In this document: positions 1 through 7,011 of the stretch, one piece after another
Position numbering within the stretch: the first letter of the stretch is position 1
Layout of the letters: the number at the start of each line of letters is the position of its first letter
Origin: a virus
Virus record (IMG/VR): IMGVR_UViG_3300049259_000040
Coordinates: 1 to 58,368 of that record
Reading direction: 5' to 3' (one strand)
DNA length: 58,368 bases
Notes under the pieces: model-generated
The model's input: only the letters and a program-made list of their open reading frames with translations
What the model was told of the DNA's origin: nothing
The model's database searches: none
Translations under genes and position numbers: made by a program

Positions 1-127
1 GGGAAACAATGGCAGACACGATTACGGTCAGCTTGATCGACGCAGACGCTTGGGAAGACGTATCGCCGCGGCAGTTCAAGGCGATCGGCGAGCGCTTCCT
101 GCACGAACGTCAACGGCGAATCGAGGA
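1..127. repeat. Terminal redundancy (assembly overlap), left copy
   Basis: These 127 bases are identical to the last 127 bases of the window. A perfect overlap of exactly 127 bases is what a de Bruijn assembler run with k=127 leaves at the ends of a circular contig. It is therefore read as proof of circular closure, not as a physical terminal repeat. The true genome length would be 58,241 bases. Confidence 0.95.
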
Positions 128-305
128 GCTCTTGAGGCTCCAGCCAAATCTGACGAAGCCACCGAGGCAAGACGACGAGGACAAGGCCGAGGAGAAGCGC
201 GGGCGCGGTCGTCCACCTGGCTCCAAGACGCAGGACGTCGACTACGACAAGCTGCACGCGCAACGTCTCGAGCAGATGGCGCAAGCGAATGGGAGCGCGC
301 AATGA
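9..305 (+). CDS. Small protein with an AT-hook-like motif
   Basis: A 98-residue protein. The N-terminal half is acidic and helical, and the C-terminal half is highly charged, carrying KRGRGRPPGSK near residues 63-73. That matches the GRP core of AT-hook minor-groove DNA-binding motifs, so DNA binding is an inference. Because the genome is circular, its upstream region is at 58202-58249, where the element CGAACGGGGAAAC ends one base before this ATG. It overlaps the next gene by an ATGA stop/start and is the downstream part of the operon that crosses the junction. No family is recognised. Confidence 0.75.
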   Translation: MADTITVSLIDADAWEDVSPRQFKAIGERFLHERQRRIEELLRLQPNLTKPPRQDDEDKAEEKRGRGRPPGSKTQDVDYDKLHAQRLEQMAQANGSAQ

Positions 306-556
306 GCAACGCTCTCCGCAACATGACAACGCCGCGTCATCCGTTCGTGATGACTCAGGCGCAGCTCTACCACGAGCGCATCCTCACCTGGATCGGGCGG
401 CAGGAAGCGCCGGTATCGCTGCTCACCATATCGACGAAGACCGGCGTCTCTCAGAAGATGACGCGCAGGACGCTGATGGCTCTCGTCGAAGAGCAGCGAA
501 TCTCGGTCGTCGGACGCAACGCGAGTGGCAAGATGTACAAGATTCGCAGTATGTAA
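302..556 (+). CDS. Small winged-helix-like protein
   Basis: An 84-residue basic protein whose ATG overlaps the stop of the gene before it, so the two are probably translationally coupled. Residues 20-75 look like a winged helix-turn-helix: a helix with HERILTWI, then a segment resembling a recognition unit (STKTGVSQKMTRRTLMAL), then a short strand pair ending in RNASGKMYKI. A DNA-binding regulatory role is inferred. A GC-rich hairpin (559-593) follows directly. Confidence 0.7.
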   Translation: MSNALRNMTTPRHPFVMTQAQLYHERILTWIGRQEAPVSLLTISTKTGVSQKMTRRTLMALVEEQRISVVGRNASGKMYKIRSM

Positions 557-558
557 GT

Positions 559-593
559 GCCCCCGCCGCTCCCGCAAGCTCCGCTCCGGGGGC
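559..593 (+). terminator. GC-rich hairpin after the early operon
   Basis: GCCCCCG (559-565) pairs perfectly with CGGGGGC (587-593) around a 21-base loop, directly after the stop codon at 556. There is no T-tract, so this is a weak or factor-dependent terminator candidate or an RNA-stabilising hairpin. The rest of the 557-802 gap shows no convincing gene. Confidence 0.35.
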
Positions 594-802
594 CGGCGGC
601 ATAACACGGGAAGGGGAGGTCGGTTGAGTTTGTCGCCGACCACCCTTCTCGTTCCGACCATCGATCGTTGGAAGCTGCTCACGAGATTGACGCCTTCGCC
701 CGACGCGCACGCTGGAGTTTCCCACTTTGTTTTCTCCAGTACGCGCGCGGTTCTCGTGAGCAGCTTCGACCGATTCGCTGGAAATACTCGGGAAATACAC
801 GC

Positions 803-1219
803 ATGGACGACGTCAGAAATGCATGGGCAGCGCTGTCTATTTTCCACGACCTTTTCCACCTGCCGTGGGCGCTACTCGCGAGCAAATACCCGAGCAGCGC
901 GCCGACGTGGGTGGCGATGAGCTGGATGCTGTGGTGCGCGCTGTGGACGTGGGTCGCGTCGGTGGTCTTTGCCGGCCTGCGCGCGCAACGACGTTGGCTC
1001 CAGTCGTTCGGGAAGCTGGGCATGCGCTCGATGTACGTGCGCATGCCTGACGGGCAATACCTGCATCCGAGGCACGACGTCGTGGGAAAGTTAGCGCGCG
1101 TGCCGGGCCACTACGAGAGCGACCCGCCTCGCCTCGAGTGGATTCCCTGCCCGCCGCCCGACCACAAGCCCGCGATCAACAAGGCGCGAGTGAAGGCGAC
1201 GCCGAAGACCGCTTCATAG
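803..1219 (+). CDS. Membrane protein, unknown function
   Basis: A 138-residue protein with one or two hydrophobic, tryptophan-rich segments around residues 18-55 (HLPWALLASKY, then MSWMLWCALWTWVASVVFAG), followed by a basic, probably cytoplasmic tail rich in proline near the end. The ATG was chosen because CTCGGGAAATACACGC, a degenerate form of the phage's common upstream element, precedes it; upstream in-frame starts lack any ribosome site. The 3' end overlaps the convergent gene on the other strand by six bases. It is the last gene of the junction-crossing early operon. No family recognised; a lysis or exclusion function is possible but unsupported. Confidence 0.6.
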   Translation: MDDVRNAWAALSIFHDLFHLPWALLASKYPSSAPTWVAMSWMLWCALWTWVASVVFAGLRAQRRWLQSFGKLGMRSMYVRMPDGQYLHPRHDVVGKLARVPGHYESDPPRLEWIPCPPPDHKPAINKARVKATPKTAS

Positions 1220-1612
1220 CTTTGCGCCAATCGCACGGAGGAAGTCATTGTACTCGGCCGCCGTCATCGCCTGGCGTTGCTCGATCGGCGTGCCATCCAC
1301 TGTTGCTTTCAACGGGTCGTAGCGGGTGTCGATGTACTGGTACGGGATGTTGGCCAAGTTCGTCGTGTCCAGCATTCGCTGCATGGCCTCTTGCTGCTGG
1401 CGCGCGCGCACGGTCGGGTCGTACACGGTGACGCTGCTCCCATACTTCATGAACACCGCCCCGATGGGAAGCTCGGGCTTTGGCGGAACTGGCAGCGGCT
1501 TGGGTTGACGCGCCAGCTTCTCGGCGTGCTTGCGCCTTCGACGACGAGACCACCAAAGCCGAGCGCATCGGTACGCTAGGTATGCGCGATCAACGGTCTC
1601 GTCGCTGATCAC
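1214..1612 (-). CDS. Hypothetical protein with basic N-terminal stretch
   Basis: A 132-residue protein starting with GTG, whose GTGA overlaps the stop of the gene upstream. An aromatic/arginine-rich patch (RLWWSRRRRRKHAEK, about residues 18-32) is followed by a proline-rich linker and then a folded-looking C-terminal half ending in YNDFLRAIGAKL. It is the last gene of the leftmost minus-strand array and meets the + operon tail-to-tail. No family recognised. Confidence 0.65.
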   Translation of the reverse strand: MISDETVDRAYLAYRCARLWWSRRRRRKHAEKLARQPKPLPVPPKPELPIGAVFMKYGSSVTVYDPTVRARQQQEAMQRMLDTTNLANIPYQYIDTRYDPLKATVDGTPIEQRQAMTAAEYNDFLRAIGAKL

Positions 1613-1935
1613 GGCTCGTCCCTCAGCGCCAGCTCGACCGCGTTCGCCGATGCCGCGAGAATGCTAGCAAGCTCTTGCTGTCCTGCTGCGCTGCAACGAC
1701 CTGCGGTACGACGCAGGTTTTCGACCTCTACCTCGACGCGCTCGATTTTGGTCTGAAGTTCACGCAGGTCGGGATCGCGTTCGCACTTCTTCCGCAGATA
1801 TTCTCTGCGACTTGCTTTTTTCCATTCATCTGGCGTGATCGACTCGATGGTTTCCACGCTAACCCCAGTCTGCGCGGACAGCATCTCGTACAGCTTTCGA
1901 CGAACTGCAGCGTCTTGCTCCTCTCTGCTGGTCAT
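1609..1935 (-). CDS. Hypothetical protein, partly coiled coil
   Basis: A 108-residue protein. The N-terminal third (MTSREEQDAAVRRKLYEML) is helical and charged. Residues 60-85 (LRELQTKIERVEVEVENLRR) have heptad spacing typical of a short coiled coil, so it may oligomerise. It overlaps its neighbours on both sides by four bases, so it belongs to a tightly coupled operon. Function unknown. Confidence 0.7.
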   Translation of the reverse strand: MTSREEQDAAVRRKLYEMLSAQTGVSVETIESITPDEWKKASRREYLRKKCERDPDLRELQTKIERVEVEVENLRRTAGRCSAAGQQELASILAASANAVELALRDEP

Positions 1936-2180
1936 GAATGCTCCTCGGCGTAGCCCTTGAAGTTGTCGATGAGCGCGGCGCGCTGCGTGACTAGCTCGGC
2001 GTTCTCCATCTCGAGCTCGCGGATGCGCTGGGTCAGAAGTTTGCAATGGACGACGATGGCGCGAATGGCAAACGTGCAGTCTGGGCAATCTGGATAGCCA
2101 TCGTGAGCACGCGAGTACCTCAACGTGCCGGCGTCCATCGCGGCAATCATGTCGTCCCAGGTGTTCACGAGCTTTGTCAT
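1932..2180 (-). CDS. Hypothetical protein with CxxC pair and coiled coil
   Basis: An 82-residue protein. A DCPDC motif near residues 31-35, with a further Cys and His nearby, could bind a metal. The C-terminal half (LTQRIRELEMENAELVTQRA) is a clear short coiled coil. The ATG lies in a 4-base overlap with the preceding gene. Similar small Cys-plus-coiled-coil proteins occur in the other accessory cassettes of this genome. Function unknown. Confidence 0.7.
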   Translation of the reverse strand: MTKLVNTWDDMIAAMDAGTLRYSRAHDGYPDCPDCTFAIRAIVVHCKLLTQRIRELEMENAELVTQRAALIDNFKGYAEEHS

Positions 2181-2359
2181 CGCGTCCTCTCCACCTCAGG
2201 CGCCAACGCATCGATCAATGCGATCGCTTTGGCGACAATCTTGCGGCTCTCCTGCGCAAACCTCTGTGCGTGTAACTTGCGACACGGAGCGCACAATCCA
2301 GATGCGTGCCCAGTGCGTATGTGCCAGCACGACGCGCACCAGGTCTTCTCAGTCGTCAT
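2177..2359 (-). CDS. Small zinc-ribbon-like protein
   Basis: A 60-residue protein with CASC near residue 8 and CAPC near residue 23, a spacing compatible with a small zinc ribbon, followed by a helix. The ATG is the one overlapping the stop of the upstream gene by four bases; longer in-frame extensions are composition shadows. Predicted metal binding is an inference from the cysteines; partner and role are unknown. Confidence 0.65.
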   Translation of the reverse strand: MTTEKTWCASCWHIRTGHASGLCAPCRKLHAQRFAQESRKIVAKAIALIDALAPEVERTR

Positions 2360-2664
2360 CGCGTCTTCTCCAGCTCGCGCAGGGCGATTACCGCAGCGTA
2401 CAGCTGCGCATTGAACAGCGTGGCACCTGGCGAGCGAATCGCTGCGCCGGACGGGTCTGCCAGGTACGCATCGCACACGCGGGCCTTCGCTTCGAGCAGA
2501 AGCACGCTCCTCGCTGTTGTCGACAGTTCGTGCAGCCGTTTGTCGACGCAGTAGGTGTCGACAGCTTCGAGCAGCTTGGCGCGCTCGCGGGCAGCGCCAG
2601 TCGGCGAGCGCAGCATCTTGTATTCGTGCACGGCGGCGAAGAGCTTGTTGGCGGCGTCGGTCAT
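2356..2664 (-). CDS. Hypothetical helical protein
   Basis: A 102-residue, mostly helical protein (MTDAANKLFAAVHEYKMLRS at the start), without obvious metal-binding or catalytic motifs. The ATG overlaps the stop codon of the gene upstream (ATGA), fixing the start and implying coupled translation. Function unknown. Confidence 0.65.
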   Translation of the reverse strand: MTDAANKLFAAVHEYKMLRSPTGAARERAKLLEAVDTYCVDKRLHELSTTARSVLLLEAKARVCDAYLADPSGAAIRSPGATLFNAQLYAAVIALRELEKTR

Positions 2665-2864
2665 TTTACGCCCCACAACCGAACGGCCTTGCGCTCGTCC
2701 GCTCGACCAGCCTGGTACGCCTCGGCGATGAGCTCCGAGACGTAGGCATCGACGGCACTTGCTCGAGGCCCGCGCCCGTGCCCGGTGTGGATGGCGACGA
2801 ATGCCCCGTCATCGACCCATGCGCTGATCAGCTCCCAGAACTTCGCTTTATGCTCTTCGGTCAT
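2661..2864 (-). CDS. Small hypothetical protein
   Basis: A 67-residue acidic-to-neutral protein beginning MTEEHKAKFWELISAWVDDG. The start is set by the ATGA overlap with the upstream 58-residue gene. No known motif. It is one link in the same overlapping array. Confidence 0.6.
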   Translation of the reverse strand: MTEEHKAKFWELISAWVDDGAFVAIHTGHGRGPRASAVDAYVSELIAEAYQAGRADERKAVRLWGVK

Positions 2865-3037
2865 GGCTCGATCCCCATCTCCAGGTTCTGGCCGTGGCGC
2901 TTGTTGTCGAGCCAGCGCTCTTCGGTCTCTGTAGTGTTGAGCATGGACATCAACTCGCCCCACTCGGACGGGTAACCCTCGGCGCCGAGGCTCCACTGAT
3001 AGACGTTGTCCAGCAGCTCGATTTGTCGCTCAGTCAT
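2861..3037 (-). CDS. Very small hypothetical protein (58 aa)
   Basis: A 58-residue frame beginning MTERQIELLDNVYQW and ending in NLEMGIEP. It is supported by its ATGA overlap with the next gene, its overlap with the upstream gene, and by AAGGGACGACACG before the ATG, related to the upstream element seen elsewhere in the genome. Acidic, tryptophan-containing, no recognised family. Confidence 0.6.
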   Translation of the reverse strand: MTERQIELLDNVYQWSLGAEGYPSEWGELMSMLNTTETEERWLDNKRHGQNLEMGIEP

Positions 3038-3341
3038 CGTGTCGTCCCTTCTCGTGTCGTTTCACATTGGCCTGTGAAGCCTCGTCGCGGCATGTCTGCC
3101 CGCACGTAGGGCAGCGCGGATACTCGGCTGGACGCCCACGCGTCGAGCCTTTGGCCAGCGCCTTGCTCACGTGCTGCACCCAGCAGGGCGATGGCAGCCT
3201 ACCCTCACGCTCGGCCCTCACGGCGTCCAGTTCGGTGAGGCGTTTGGCCGTGGCCTGACGCCAGGCCAGCTGTTCCTCGGGCGTCAGCGAGGCGTACGCA
3301 GCCTTGGCAGCGCGCTTGCGGATGTCGTCAGCGCGTGTCAA
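3030..3341 (-). CDS. Zinc-finger-like small protein
   Basis: A 103-residue basic protein. Near the C-terminus CPTCGQTC is followed by H and H (VKRHEKGRH) in a C2H2-like arrangement, suggesting a zinc finger. The N-terminal half is a charged helix (LTPEEQLAWRQATAKRL). The likely start is TTG, overlapping the stop of the previous gene as TTGA. A nucleic-acid-binding role is inferred only. Confidence 0.6.
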   Translation of the reverse strand: MTRADDIRKRAAKAAYASLTPEEQLAWRQATAKRLTELDAVRAEREGRLPSPCWVQHVSKALAKGSTRGRPAEYPRCPTCGQTCRDEASQANVKRHEKGRHDD

Positions 3342-3655
3342 GACGCGTCACCGTCTGGCTTGTAGCAACGCACTAGTTCGTCGACTGTTGCCGCTCGGCC
3401 GTAGGCTTTCGCAAGCTCGTCCTGCAAGTTGTAGAGCGGCGTCATATTGCTTTCTGGATGGAAGCCCAAGACCACTGACGCCTCGTAGGCGGGCCGGCGG
3501 TAATCCCGCATCCAGTCGTCCTGCGCGCTTAGAATGTCCATCAGGTGCTGCCCGCGCTCATGCATCTCCCGGATGTCTGGCCTGTGCTCTGGGACGCTCT
3601 TTTGCGAGCACTCGCTCATCAGCCACGCAAGCGCTGTCGCTACTCTTCCGGTCAT
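3338..3655 (-). CDS. Hypothetical protein
   Basis: A 105-residue protein starting MTGRVATALAWLMSECSQKS. Mixed alpha/beta composition without a recognisable motif. Four-base overlaps with both neighbours. Function unknown. Confidence 0.65.
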   Translation of the reverse strand: MTGRVATALAWLMSECSQKSVPEHRPDIREMHERGQHLMDILSAQDDWMRDYRRPAYEASVVLGFHPESNMTPLYNLQDELAKAYGRAATVDELVRCYKPDGDAS

Positions 3656-3903
3656 GTCGTCACCTGCTCGATCTCCAGCAGCTCGTCTATTGCCGACAGC
3701 TGTGCACTGATGTCGCCGCGCATCCCGCTGTCACGCAAAACCGACCAGGCCTTGCGCACTTTTAGCAACGTCCACAGCGCGTCTTCGGCCGTAGCGCACG
3801 CGTCCTTCACGTCGGGAATATTGCTGTGCTTTGCGGCTATTCGCAGATGCACGATTGCTTCTTCGAATGCGCTTACCGTGTCGCGTCGTGCTTTGTCGGT
3901 CAT
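3652..3903 (-). CDS. First gene of the left minus-strand operon
   Basis: An 83-residue helical protein (MTDKARRDTVSAFEEAIVHL). It is the promoter-proximal gene of the array running down to 1214. CACGAAAGGGAAGACACC before the ATG is a variant of the upstream element, and a good sigma-70-type promoter (TTGACA and CATAAA, 17-base spacer) lies 37-65 bases upstream. Function unknown. Confidence 0.7.
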   Translation of the reverse strand: MTDKARRDTVSAFEEAIVHLRIAAKHSNIPDVKDACATAEDALWTLLKVRKAWSVLRDSGMRGDISAQLSAIDELLEIEQVTT

Positions 3904-3939
3904 GGTGTCTTCCCTTTCGTGTCGTTCGCTGTCGAGTCG

Positions 3940-3968
3940 TTTATGCGCTGGGTCGTGACGGGTGTCAA
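3940..3968 (-). promoter_or_regulatory. Promoter of the left minus-strand operon
   Basis: On the minus strand GTGTTGACA provides a perfect -35 (TTGACA, 3968 to 3963), then a 17-base spacer, then CATAAA (3945 to 3940) as the -10. The same GTGTTGACA-spacer-CAT pattern precedes the dpdA-like gene at 5299. It would drive the genes from 3903 leftwards. Confidence 0.6.
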
Positions 3969-4018
3969 CACGAGTTTTGTGGAAAAGAGGTTGAGTGGTG
4001 TTGTGCTAGGTTACGGCC

Positions 4019-4381
4019 ATGAGCTACTCCGACCTTGACCCAAAGACGCAGCACGACATCGACCTGCTCGATAAGCACATCAACCTGGGCGAGCCGAGCA
4101 CGGGCGCGATGCGTCATGCGTGGCTGCGCGTCCGCTCGCTCGCCGAGAAGTCCGCCGAGGTGCTCGAGGTAGACGATGCCGCCGCGAAGATTGTGGCCGC
4201 TCGCTCTGCCCTCTTCGACCTCTGGTACCTGCGCCGCGACCCGATCGCCGAAGGCTGCGCGCCCGAGCCCGACTGGGATTACGTGTTCCGCCTCTGCATC
4301 CACACCATCAGTCACGCGATTGGCGACGACCAGTACGGCGCCATCCCGGCCTTGCCGCCGACTGCCGATGACGACATGTAA
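4019..4381 (+). CDS. Hypothetical protein
   Basis: A 120-residue acidic protein (MSYSDLDPKTQHDIDLLDKH), probably all-helical in its first 90 residues. It sits alone on the + strand between two minus-strand groups, divergent from the promoter at 3940-3968 and convergent with the gene ending at 4409. The opposite strand is also open but has poor codon character. No family recognised. Confidence 0.6.
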   Translation: MSYSDLDPKTQHDIDLLDKHINLGEPSTGAMRHAWLRVRSLAEKSAEVLEVDDAAAKIVAARSALFDLWYLRRDPIAEGCAPEPDWDYVFRLCIHTISHAIGDDQYGAIPALPPTADDDM

Positions 4382-4408
4382 CCTTGGCAGTCGTGAAAGC
4401 GTCCGGCC

Positions 4409-4642
4409 TCACGGGGCCAGGGCGAGTGCGAGTGTCTCCAGGTACGTGTCGACCGCTCGTTGAGCTGTCCGTGCACGCCGAGCTTCCAGTGCGATCAGCG
4501 CGCGCTCCGAGCGGTAAGCGCTGCCCATGAACGCACGGAACATCGCGGCTGCGGTGAGTGGGTACGTCTCGCTCCTGGCGATCGATGCCTGCAAGCGTAG
4601 GCACAAGACGCTGCTCTCGATGGCGTGCTCGAGGTGCGTCAT
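4409..4642 (-). CDS. Small helical hypothetical protein
   Basis: A 77-residue protein (MTHLEHAIESSVLCLRLQAS), strongly helical, with an Arg-rich centre. The ATG overlaps the stop of the 58-residue gene upstream by four bases, so the two form an operon. Function unknown. Confidence 0.65.
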   Translation of the reverse strand: MTHLEHAIESSVLCLRLQASIARSETYPLTAAAMFRAFMGSAYRSERALIALEARRARTAQRAVDTYLETLALALAP

Positions 4643-4815
4643 TGCGTCTCCAGCCAGTAGCGAGCGTTGGCGTCGCAGTCCTCGGCAGCAGCCTCGATGC
4701 GATCCGCTTCGAGCGGGTAGCCCTCGCCGCGACGCTTTGCAGCCTCGCTCTTGAGGCGTGCGCTCTCCCGTTGCTCCACACGCGCTAGCAGTTCTCGACC
4801 TTGTTTTGATGTCAT
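4639..4815 (-). CDS. Very small helical protein (58 aa)
   Basis: A 58-residue charged helix (MTSKQGRELLARVEQRESAR...), ending in NARYWLETQ. A perfect copy of CGAACGGGGAAAC (minus strand, 4831-4819) ends three bases before the ATG, and the stop overlaps the next start. Function unknown. Confidence 0.7.
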   Translation of the reverse strand: MTSKQGRELLARVEQRESARLKSEAAKRRGEGYPLEADRIEAAAEDCDANARYWLETQ

Positions 4816-4818
4816 CGT

Positions 4819-4831
4819 GTTTCCCCGTTCG
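4819..4831 (-). promoter_or_regulatory. Upstream element CGAACGGGGAAAC
   Basis: Exact 13-base copy, reading on the minus strand, three bases before the ATG of the 58-residue gene. See the finding on this repeated element. Confidence 0.7.
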
Positions 4832-4898
4832 TGGTCTCATCAGTGCAGGCGTCACCTGCAGACGGGCTAGGCCCGTTTCGACCTGTCAGGTTGACGAT

Positions 4899-5114
4899 TC
4901 AACCTGTCCAATGCGGACCGTGGTCACGTTCTTCGTCGAGCCAGGGGTCTTTGTTGGCCATGAGATCTTCGATCGCTTTCGCAGATTCGCACACGTCGCG
5001 AATGAACCAGCCGCGATCTCGTCCGTGCCTACCGCTCTGGTCCCAGGGTAGCCACAGTGCGTTGTCGAGCAACGCCTGCTTGTGTAGATTGAAGAGATAT
5101 TCGCGTCGGGTCAT
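4899..5114 (-). CDS. Small hypothetical protein, tryptophan-rich
   Basis: A 71-residue protein (MTRREYLFNLHKQALLDNAL) with conserved-looking Trp residues (WLPWDQSGRHGRDRGWF). Start chosen for the strong GGAGGACGA ribosome site immediately upstream. Divergent from the dpdA-like gene; the 184-base region between them holds the + promoter at 5238. Function unknown. Confidence 0.65.
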   Translation of the reverse strand: MTRREYLFNLHKQALLDNALWLPWDQSGRHGRDRGWFIRDVCESAKAIEDLMANKDPWLDEERDHGPHWTG

Positions 5115-5237
5115 TCGTCCTCCGTCGTGCTGACGACAGATATGTAGCGCCGTGCTTTGCTGACTGCAACATCTTTTCGTCGAAAAGCGTGTTGAGCACA
5201 TTCAACGTGGCTCAATCTCTTTTTGTAGTAATGCGTG

Positions 5238-5265
5238 TTGACATGTCTCCGGCGCGGTGCATAAC
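5238..5265 (+). promoter_or_regulatory. Promoter of the dpdA-like gene
   Basis: TTGACA (5238-5243), a 16-base spacer, then CATAAC (5260-5265). The extended -35 GTGTTGACA and a -10 beginning CATAA match the promoter at 3940-3968 on the other strand. It lies 34 bases upstream of the start at 5299. Confidence 0.6.
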
Positions 5266-5298
5266 TAGAGCACTCGACGCGAAAGAAGGGTTAGAGAT

Positions 5299-6126
5299 GT
5301 GCAGACGTTCTATCTCGGCGCTCATCGATACAACTGGGCATGCGACGGGCTGACCGACCAGTCGCTGTTCATCTCTGACCGCACGTTGCGTCGTCGTGTG
5401 ACTCCGTTCGCGCCGGCAGTTACGCGATGGGCGCTAGATAGCGGCGGCTTCACCGAGCTCTCGCAGAACCGATTGTGGACGGTTTCGCCTGCCGAGTACG
5501 CGCAACGTGTACGGCGCTACCAGCGCGAGCTTGGACTGATGGACTTCGCGGCGCAGCAAGACTGGATGTGCGAACCCGAGATGCTTGCGCACAATGGCCT
5601 ATCGGTCGTGACCCATCAGTCGTGGACGATCACCAACTACCTTGAGCTCCGCGAGCTCGCGCCGGAGGTGCCGTGGGCACCGACGGTGCAGGGGTGGAGC
5701 CTTGGTGACTACTGGCGCCACGTTGAGGAGTGGTACCGACGAGGTGTTGAGCTGCACGCGCTGCCTGTTGTCTGCGTGGGGTCGGTGTGCCGCCGAGAGA
5801 ATCCGGCTTCGGCCGCTAACATCTTGTCTTCGCTCGCGGCTGATGGACTCTCGCTCCATGCGTTCGGGGTCAAAGCTGAAGTGCTGGCGTTATGCCATGA
5901 GCAGATTCAGAGTTCTGACTCGATGGCCTGGTCAACGCACATGCGAGCCGAGCGTAATGCCGCAAAGAAAGCCGGGTTGCCGTACAAGCACCTCGACCCG
6001 AACAGCCTCACGTGCGGTCTGCAGTGGGTGGATAAGACAATCAATCGCGCCCGCGGCATCGGGCAGGTTGAGACGGATTGCCAAGACGAAACGGGTCAGC
6101 TTGAGATGTTCGAGGCTGCGTGCTGA
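5299..6126 (+). CDS. dpdA: DpdA-like deazapurine DNA transglycosylase (TGT fold)
   Basis: A 275-residue protein of the tRNA-guanine transglycosylase superfamily, most like the phage DpdA proteins that exchange guanine in DNA for a 7-deazaguanine base. Seen directly: ALDSGGFTEL at residues 45-54, the family DSGGF motif with the catalytic Asp (D47); a second conserved Asp in AAQQDWMCEP (D88); VVCVGSVCRR (157-166), a base-binding loop signature; LHAFGVK (186-192); and SSDSMAWS near 205-212, in the position of a TGT active-site Asp. Start is GTG with AAGGG upstream; the ATG two bases earlier is out of frame. It has its own promoter. No folE/queD/queE/queC-type precursor genes are in the genome, so precursor would have to come from the host. 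Known family members give resistance to host restriction. A standalone tRNA enzyme is less likely because the protein is short and lacks the TGT zinc site. Confidence 0.85.
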   Translation: MQTFYLGAHRYNWACDGLTDQSLFISDRTLRRRVTPFAPAVTRWALDSGGFTELSQNRLWTVSPAEYAQRVRRYQRELGLMDFAAQQDWMCEPEMLAHNGLSVVTHQSWTITNYLELRELAPEVPWAPTVQGWSLGDYWRHVEEWYRRGVELHALPVVCVGSVCRRENPASAANILSSLAADGLSLHAFGVKAEVLALCHEQIQSSDSMAWSTHMRAERNAAKKAGLPYKHLDPNSLTCGLQWVDKTINRARGIGQVETDCQDETGQLEMFEAAC

Positions 6127-6163
6127 GTGCTGCTAGGGGCACACGGCTGCGTCACAATCATTC

Positions 6164-6631
6164 ATGGCAACGCAGCCGCCACCACCTCCGCCAAGACGCC
6201 CGCGAGTCGTCACGCTGCAGCCGGGAGCAGCATCACGCGCGGAGGCGAGGCTAGCCGCTCAGATGGCTGGAAAGGCGCCTCCCGTGTACGGCCGCGCGCC
6301 TACGCTCATGACGCCCGCAGAGCTCAAGGCGAGGCGAGAGCGACTAGCGACCAACCCGCTCGCGCCCAGTCCAAGCCCTAGCCCGCTATCCACAAACACG
6401 ACCACGACCAGCGCCACCCACCTCACGCAGCGCACGACGCTGCAAGGCTTGGGGGCTACGGGGGCTGCTACGACGTCGCCGAGCCCAACAGCGACCGAGC
6501 GGGTGACATGGTGGCGTCGTAGGGCGTACCTGCCCGTCGAGCTGTACATCGCGATCTTGACGCTGGTGATCTCGGCGGTGAACCTGGGCGCCATCGTTTG
6601 GCTGGTGATGCGAATGCGAGCGATGCAGTGA
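6164..6631 (+). CDS. Proline-rich protein with C-terminal membrane anchor
   Basis: A 155-residue protein. Residues 1-110 are low complexity and rich in Pro, Thr and Ser (PPPPPPRR, SPSPSPLSTNTTTT), and residues 125-150 form one hydrophobic helix (LYIAILTLVISAVNLGAIVWLV) preceded by WWRRR. This is a tail-anchored layout with the disordered part most likely in the cytoplasm. GTGA of the next gene overlaps its end. Function unknown; a lysis or membrane-remodelling role cannot be tested here. Confidence 0.6.
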   Translation: MATQPPPPPPRRPRVVTLQPGAASRAEARLAAQMAGKAPPVYGRAPTLMTPAELKARRERLATNPLAPSPSPSPLSTNTTTTSATHLTQRTTLQGLGATGAATTSPSPTATERVTWWRRRAYLPVELYIAILTLVISAVNLGAIVWLVMRMRAMQ

Positions 6632-7011
6632 AAGAGCCAGTTGTGACCTATCAGCCTGTTCGCTTCGGGCTTTCGAAAGCTCAGCGCAAGGAAGCCAAGC
6701 GGCGAGCGAATGACCGGGCGATGCTCGCGGCTGGATTGCGACCGCCGACGCGGAACGCACCGCCGCCACCAGCGTCGATCACGCTAGCGACGGTGATTAG
6801 GCCAGCACCGCAGGCACCACGAGACTGGCCAGAGCTCGCAGAGTTCGAGGCAGCAGTCGACTCTATGCTTGATGCCAAAGACCTCTCCGGCTTCGACAAG
6901 CTCTGCAGAACGTACGCTGACGCGTTCTTAGGGCGAAAGTCCCGACGCGGCGACCGACAGGGCGCGTCGTCTCCGGCTAAGCCTCGCGTGCTCGAGGACT
7001 GGGAATGCTGA
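6628..7011 (+). CDS. Hypothetical basic protein
   Basis: A 127-residue protein with a GTG start overlapping the upstream stop (GTGA). It contains a Lys/Arg-rich N-terminal helix (LSKAQRKEAKRRANDRAML), a Pro-rich linker and an acidic helix (WPELAEFEAAVDSML). It is the last gene before a long noncoding interval. No family recognised. Confidence 0.6.
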   Translation: MKEPVVTYQPVRFGLSKAQRKEAKRRANDRAMLAAGLRPPTRNAPPPPASITLATVIRPAPQAPRDWPELAEFEAAVDSMLDAKDLSGFDKLCRTYADAFLGRKSRRGDRQGASSPAKPRVLEDWEC

